From the NCBI GenBank assembly GCA_964396715.1, contig CAYNFQ010000020.1, positions 1 through 15,431 on the forward strand: a stretch of 15,431 nucleotides of DNA. The letters run 5' to 3'. Position 1 is the first letter of the stretch. Each line of letters starts with the position of its first letter. This stretch comes from CAYNFQ01 sp964396715. GTDB lineage: Bacteria > Patescibacteriota > Microgenomatia > Daviesbacterales > UBA10151. A program made the translations under genes and the position numbers. Below the pieces are notes generated by a model. That model was not told the origin of the DNA, made no database searches, and saw nothing but the letters and a program-made list of their open reading frames with translations. This document shows positions 12,219 to 15,431 of this stretch, in pieces.

Positions 12219-12692
12219 GTGAAAAACCTTTCAAAATTCTTAATAGCAACAATTGGGTGTGAGCTGGTGGGAATTGCTGCCACACCTTTTACTATTTCTG
12301 CCATACCAACCTGGTATCAAACTCTTCAAAAACCTACCTTTTCTCCTCCTAACTGGGTCTTTGGCCCTGCCTGGACCATCCTTTATTTTTTAATGGGAGT
12401 GGCAGCTTATCTTATTTGGATAAAAGGTTTAGAGAAAAAGGCAGTTAAAAATGCTCTAAGTTTTTTTATAGCCCAACTGGTATTTAATTTTCTCTGGTCA
12501 ATACTCTTTTTTGGCCTTCATTCTCCCATACTGGGACTAATAGATATACTGATCCTCTGGATCCTGATTTTAGTCACCATAATCAAATTTTATAAAATAT
12601 CTAAAGTTGCCTCATATCTTCTAATCCCTTATCTTCTCTGGGTCAGCTTTGCCACTATCCTGAATTTATCTATTGTCTTACTTAACCCCTAA
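12219..12692 (+). CDS. tspO: TspO/MBR family membrane protein
   Basis: A 157-residue five-helix protein of the tryptophan-rich sensory protein / translocator family, which binds porphyrins and related ligands. Signatures are TWYQTLQKPTFSPPNWVFGP (31-50) at the end of the first helix and the start of the second, WSILFFGLHSP in the third, and YLLWVSFATILNLSIVLLNP at the C-terminus. Length is normal. The start is GTG 12219, placed just after a candidate -10. Its role in a CPR cell, which usually makes no heme, is unclear; photo-oxidative or porphyrin sensing and salvage are possibilities. A bidirectional terminator follows. Confidence 0.93.
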   Translation: MKNLSKFLIATIGCELVGIAATPFTISAIPTWYQTLQKPTFSPPNWVFGPAWTILYFLMGVAAYLIWIKGLEKKAVKNALSFFIAQLVFNFLWSILFFGLHSPILGLIDILILWILILVTIIKFYKISKVASYLLIPYLLWVSFATILNLSIVLLNP

Positions 12693-12703
12693 ATCCCAGC
12701 CTC

Positions 12704-12727
12704 AATTGTCATGGCACCATGACAATT
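12704..12727. terminator. Bidirectional terminator between tspO and the RhuM gene
   Basis: The arms AATTGTCATG and CATGACAATT form a perfect 10-bp stem with a GCAC loop, between two convergent genes. The terminal AATT gives short U-runs on both strands. Each stop codon lies within about 12 bp of the hairpin. Confidence 0.75.
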
Positions 12728-12734
12728 TAAGCAT

Positions 12735-13745
12735 TTATTTCCTAGCTTTCTTCAAAAGTTTCTTAACTTCTTTATCAAAATCGGAGATGTAGTTTTTATC
12801 CTGTACTACTCGATATTTTTCATATTCTTTTAAGGCAAGTTCTTCTGCAACTTCATGGCTAATCTTGCCTGCATTCGTCAAAATTTCATATTCGCTAAAT
12901 TTAAGAAAAGCGTTGAGTTTTTGTATCCAATCCTTCATGCTCATAGCTTTTCCTCGAGCCGCCTGCATTTCAGCATAGTCCAAATACATATTACCTATGC
13001 GGTTCAAGTGTTCGAGCTCTTTTTTACCCAAGTAATTCTTGGCAATTACAATATCGCTGGGCATAATTTTGCCTTGCGGAGAGCGTCTCCAAGAAGTCAG
13101 CCCCATTTTTTCTTTATTACTGCTTGCTCGATCTGTAATAATTTCCGCTGCAGTTTTACCAGTTATGGCGAAATGGAGTTTGTTTTGAACTGTGGCAAAA
13201 AATTGTTTTGTCTCGTAAGCTTTTGGTGAATAGTCAATAGCAGTTGCGTAAATATCAGTGATCTTTTGATAGATCATCCGTTCGCTGGTGCGGATATCTT
13301 TGATTTCTTCATAGAGTTCATCAAAATATCGGGCGCTGAAACGGGAACCGTATTTAAACCTGTTGCTGTCTAGTGCATAGCCTTTGTGAATGTAGCTTTT
13401 AAGAATTTCTGTTGCCCATTGGCGAAACTGCGTACCCCTTTCTGAATTCACCCTGTAACCCACAGCAATTATTGCTTCCAGTGAATAGAATTTAGTTAGA
13501 TAACTTTTACCATCCGCAGCAGTTGTTGAGTATTCCTCGGTAACTGAATCTTTATCCAACTCTTTTTCTCCAAAGATATTTTTTAGATGAAGTGAAATAT
13601 TATCGGTTGAACAATCAAACAGCTCCGCCATTTTCTTTTGGGTAAGCCAAATATTCTCCCCGGCATACAAAACCTCAATATTCACCGACCCACTTGGTGA
13701 TTGATAGAAAACGATTTGATTGTCTGGTATTTTTTTCATACCCAT
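12735..13745 (-). CDS. RhuM family (Virul_Fac) protein
   Basis: A 336-residue protein of the RhuM family, named after a Salmonella pathogenicity-island gene and widely found in mobile and defence regions; its biochemical role is not settled. Diagnostic stretches are ENIWLTQKKMAELFDCSTDN with IFGEKELDKDS (an N-terminal HTH-like region), FYSLEAIIAVGYRVNSERGT and FRQWATEILKSYIHKGYALD. The C-terminal half includes ITDRASSNKEKMGLTSWRR and a basic end. The frame is complete. Two starts are possible, ATG 13745 and ATG 13739. The second overlaps the stop of a 13-codon minicistron as ATGA and may be used by coupling. It is the last gene of the minus-strand defence cluster. Confidence 0.88.
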   Translation of the reverse strand: MGMKKIPDNQIVFYQSPSGSVNIEVLYAGENIWLTQKKMAELFDCSTDNISLHLKNIFGEKELDKDSVTEEYSTTAADGKSYLTKFYSLEAIIAVGYRVNSERGTQFRQWATEILKSYIHKGYALDSNRFKYGSRFSARYFDELYEEIKDIRTSERMIYQKITDIYATAIDYSPKAYETKQFFATVQNKLHFAITGKTAAEIITDRASSNKEKMGLTSWRRSPQGKIMPSDIVIAKNYLGKKELEHLNRIGNMYLDYAEMQAARGKAMSMKDWIQKLNAFLKFSEYEILTNAGKISHEVAEELALKEYEKYRVVQDKNYISDFDKEVKKLLKKARK

Positions 13746-13777
13746 GTTTTTACTCTATCTTGACTATCGTTTTTCAT
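13736..13777 (-). CDS. 13-codon minicistron overlapping the RhuM start
   Basis: ATG 13777 is preceded by AAGGAG with 8-nt spacing, the best ribosome binding site in this stretch. The frame encodes MKNDSQDRVKTWV and stops with TGA at 13738-13736, overlapping the ATG at 13739 of the RhuM frame as ATGA. It could be a coupling leader peptide or the start of an ancestral longer N-terminus now out of frame. Confidence 0.5.
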   Translation of the reverse strand: MKNDSQDRVKTWV

Positions 13778-13815
13778 TTATAGCTCTCCTTGAAAAGATT
13801 CCTGAAAACATATTT

Positions 13816-14043
13816 TTATTTCTTTTTTCTTTTCTTAGCTAGCTTGCGCAATAAAGTCCTTGTTTCTTTCTTATGGATAGATTTCTTTTTTAGCATTAGA
13901 TTTCTAGAGTTATCTTTTCCACCCAGAGCCAAAGCTTTTCTATGAGCGACCTCTTTACCTCTAGGTGATTTCTTTAAACCACGGTTAGCTAGAAATTTTC
14001 TCCTAACATTACTTGATCGTTTTGTTGCCACTTTATCCTTCAC
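13816..14043 (-). CDS. Small basic HNH-like protein
   Basis: At most 75 residues, about one third Lys and Arg. The segment GKEVAHRKALALGGKDNSRN then LMLKKKSIHKKET follows the HNH pattern: His in place of the first catalytic histidine, GG-x-x-x-S-x-x-N in the middle, then a last His. No zinc cysteines are present, and I cannot tell whether it is a nuclease or only nucleic-acid binding. GTG 14031 is a better start than GTG 14043: the Shine-Dalgarno AGGAGGTGA ends 8 nt before it, whereas it overlaps the upstream GTG. It lies between the TIR and RhuM genes on the same strand. Confidence 0.6.
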   Translation of the reverse strand: MKDKVATKRSSNVRRKFLANRGLKKSPRGKEVAHRKALALGGKDNSRNLMLKKKSIHKKETRTLLRKLAKKRKKK

Positions 14044-14120
14044 CTCCTTTTTTCCATCATCTCTTCAACTTTTCTTTTTGCTTCATTTGATTTTCTCACA
14101 GAATCTATATTTTTTGGTAG

Positions 14121-14612
14121 TTATCTTCCAGCATCTTTGGCGGCTTTCTCAACCCATGCTCCTAGATTATTATATCCGTAGTCCAGAACCCAGTCGTAGG
14201 TGGAATATAGCTGATTAAAATAGATTTTTTGGCCATTAATAGTTTTGTACCAATAATCAAAAGGGTTCTTTCCTTGAGTGTCAGTTATTCCAGATTGATT
14301 TTTTATGTTATGGATATGAATGGCTAGTAAGCCATTTCCAATTTTACTACTTTGCTGGATTTCGTAATCTATATATGGACGACTATTTGTTTCTACTCCA
14401 ATTAACACGACTGTTACAGAAGTACCATTGAGTTGATTATCAATCCAGTGTTTGATGTATTCGTCGCCTTTCTTTTTGACTTCTTCCCAAGAAGCAGCAT
14501 CCCAAAAACCGGCCGTTTCACGATCCGGTTTAGTAACCCAGCTATTTCTTATTTGGCTCGCGCGCCAAATATCTCTTTCGTAATGGAAACTAAAAAACGC
14601 TCGTCGTGCCAT
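14121..14612 (-). CDS. ThsB-like TIR (DUF1863) protein
   Basis: A 163-residue TIR-like protein of the MTH538/DUF1863 family, which includes ThsB of the Thoeris anti-phage system. The N-terminal strand RAFFSFHYERD, then RNSWVTKP, SWEEVKKKGDEYIKHWI and the very characteristic LNGTSVTVVLIGVETNSRPY (61-80) followed by IDYEI agree closely with that family. Glu84 occupies the place of the TIR catalytic glutamate. ThsB proteins detect phage and convert NAD+ to a cyclic ADP-ribose signal that turns on an effector. No ThsA-type SIR2-SLOG effector is seen. Instead a small membrane-protein gene lies 4 nt upstream, so that protein may be the effector. The frame continues open for 26 codons after the TAA, of unclear meaning. 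Confidence 0.9.
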   Translation of the reverse strand: MARRAFFSFHYERDIWRASQIRNSWVTKPDRETAGFWDAASWEEVKKKGDEYIKHWIDNQLNGTSVTVVLIGVETNSRPYIDYEIQQSSKIGNGLLAIHIHNIKNQSGITDTQGKNPFDYWYKTINGQKIYFNQLYSTYDWVLDYGYNNLGAWVEKAAKDAGR

Positions 14613-14879
14613 ATTTTTAATGAATTAAATACATAATTACCAACAAGACTATAATCAATGGGGGGTAGAAGTATATAAGCGTTGTTGAAAACATAGAGTA
14701 AGCGTAACTATTTCTTTTGACGTTTTTAAATTCATCTATATTCATGGAAAAATCAATTTCTTTTTCGCTTATTTTTCTAACATGATTATATAGAGCTATA
14801 TATAAACGTTCCTGCGAAAGAAAGTAACCATCCAAAATCCAAAAAATAATAACTGGAAAGTAAGCAATAAGGATATAGT

Positions 14880-15125
14880 GAGTAGGCTGAGATACATCGG
14901 TAACACTTTTCTTTTTGAACGACCCTTGCTTTTTGATTTTATCACGTCTATCTTATTCATATAGCCCAATTAGAACTTCTGACCCTTTTCACTAGCTCCT
15001 GAAGCTATTTTGGTCATTTCTTGCTCAGTTGCACTGCCAACAAAGTTTAATCGTGCGATAAATTTATCAATAAATTCTTCTTTTGCCATAGATTTAGAAG
15101 TGTTACCGATGTGCCCTGCTCGTTC
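14880..15125. mobile_element. 246-bp MITE-like element with 7-bp target duplication
   Basis: The target duplication ATATAGT occurs at 14873-14879 and 15126-15132. Near each end lies ACATCGGTAACACTT (14894-14908) and its exact reverse complement (15098-15112), within imperfect terminal repeats of about 28 bp. There is no transposase, so mobility would depend on an enzyme elsewhere. The insertion-sequence ends at 3870 and 5113 do not match, so that element is not the source. Confidence 0.85.
14970..15089 (-). CDS. 39-residue ORF carried by the MITE-like element
   Basis: ATG 15089 to TAA 14970 encodes MAKEEFIDKFIARLNFVGSA followed by a polar, helical tail. It fills half of the element, but no Shine-Dalgarno precedes it. 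It may be a captured gene fragment or chance; composition is compatible with real protein. I do not recognise it. Confidence 0.3.
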   Translation of the reverse strand: MAKEEFIDKFIARLNFVGSATEQEMTKIASGASEKGQKF

Positions 15126-15273
15126 ATATAGTTGCTATTTGTATCTTTTGCTGATAGTGCAAAGAGTGCTGCTACCAAAGTTATGACCCAACTTTTTAGT
15201 AGAAAAGAATTACCTGCCATTCTATTTACGACAGCTTGAATAAACTCTAAATGTTTGTGTTTATTTTCCATAT

Positions 15274-15431
15274 TTAGATTATTGCCGTTACTTTTTCGTA
15301 TAACATAGGTAAATAATCTTGTCGCATCCTAAATTTTGTGCCATGATTGTGACCAGAGCGAGCATCAAAGTCTACTAGAATTTTTCCTTGTTCTATTGCT
15401 TTTAAAAAACCTTCAAAATTAAATTTCTGAA
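15274..15431 (-). CDS. C-terminal end of a possible restriction endonuclease (partial)
   Basis: The last 51 codons of a gene running in from beyond the window. The visible sequence includes FLKAIEQGKILVDFDARSGH, the NHGTKFR motif and RQDYLPMLYEKVTAII, then TAA at 15276-15274. The combination of a D-F-D-A-R strand with H-N-H-G-T-K-F-R and a final L-Y helix recalls the C-terminus of MvaI/BcnI-type restriction endonucleases, but with so short a fragment this is tentative. It ends 2 nt before the start codon of the membrane gene, so it belongs to the same operon as the TIR module. Confidence 0.5.
   Translation of the reverse strand, partial: QKFNFEGFLKAIEQGKILVDFDARSGHNHGTKFRMRQDYLPMLYEKVTAII

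Larger units (their letters stand above)
14617..15271 (-). pseudogene. Small membrane protein gene paired with TIR, split by an insertion
   Basis: The 5' part (from ATG 15271) encodes MENKHKHLEFIQAVVNRMAG, a hydrophobic helix and ALFALSAKDTNSNY. The 3' part encodes ILIAYFPVIIFWILDGYFLS, a charged middle with SEKEIDFSM, and a last helix ending VLLVIMYLIH. Between them lies a 246-bp element plus a duplicated ACTATAT. Subtracting 253 bp joins the halves in frame at AAC-TAT-ATC into one 133-residue protein with about four membrane helices. As it stands, translation stops at 15047 after 74 residues. The architecture suggests a membrane effector triggered by the TIR partner; that role is inference. 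The intact gene would start 2 nt after the upstream stop and end 4 nt before the TIR start, a tight operon. Confidence 0.88.

Noticed and set aside
14044..14120. 26-codon in-frame extension after the TIR stop as a readthrough domain
   Set aside because: The extension is short, Lys-rich and ends in the Shine-Dalgarno of the next gene; nothing indicates readthrough.
14617..15271. Membrane gene broken by a sequencing error
   Set aside because: The gap is 253 bp with matched target duplication and inverted ends, which error cannot produce.
1..15431. Alternative genetic code with UGA as glycine
   Set aside because: TGA ends the GIY-YIG frame at the expected family length, and no gene has in-frame TGA in a conserved region.
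1..15431. CRISPR array or rRNA
   Set aside because: No regularly spaced repeat series of suitable length and no rRNA-like stretch are visible.

Overview
The window looks like a chromosomal piece of a Candidate Phyla Radiation (Patescibacteria) bacterium, possibly of the Microgenomates group. This is inference from AT-rich, tightly packed genes, many near-leaderless promoters, short GC-rich palindromes, a tRNA-linked GIY-YIG gene and a CPR-style serine recombinase. TGA acts as a stop codon, so the Gracilibacteria/Absconditabacteria UGA recoding does not apply.

Layout. 1-2160 is a mobile-element and tRNA region: a large serine recombinase (+) whose 3' end runs antisense through tRNA-Pro(UGG) and tRNA-Leu(UAA), then a GIY-YIG nuclease gene and the displaced 5' half of a second tRNA-Leu (all -). 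2170-3830 holds a six-helix membrane protein overlapping a RibD_C/DHFR-like reductase (+), convergent with an RRM RNA-binding protein (-) whose ribosome binding site lies in a perfect 12-bp hairpin. 3870-5113 is a complete insertion sequence with a DDE transposase. 5128-11516 is mostly ordinary cell functions: a Fic protein (-), an FAD/NAD(P) reductase (+), a GT-C-like membrane protein (+), a DUF475/TerC-like membrane protein (-), an S41 peptidase with a degenerate J-like domain where the PDZ domain normally lies (+), and an unknown protein (+). 11570-12692 has small accessory genes (a DUF2283-like pair) and tspO.

12735-15431 (-) looks like a defence island. In transcription order it holds the C-terminal end of a possible restriction endonuclease, a small membrane protein, a ThsB-like TIR (DUF1863) protein, a basic HNH-like protein and a RhuM-family protein. 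The membrane gene is split by a 246-bp MITE-like element with inverted repeats and a 7-bp target duplication; removing the element plus one duplication restores one continuous 133-codon frame. The membrane/TIR pair is the best candidate for a little-described immune system, here apparently disabled.

Expression signals divide in two. Several housekeeping-type genes start 6-12 nt after a -10 hexamer, so their mRNAs should be nearly leaderless. The RRM gene, transposase, RhuM, HNH-like and DUF2283 genes have clear Shine-Dalgarno sequences instead.
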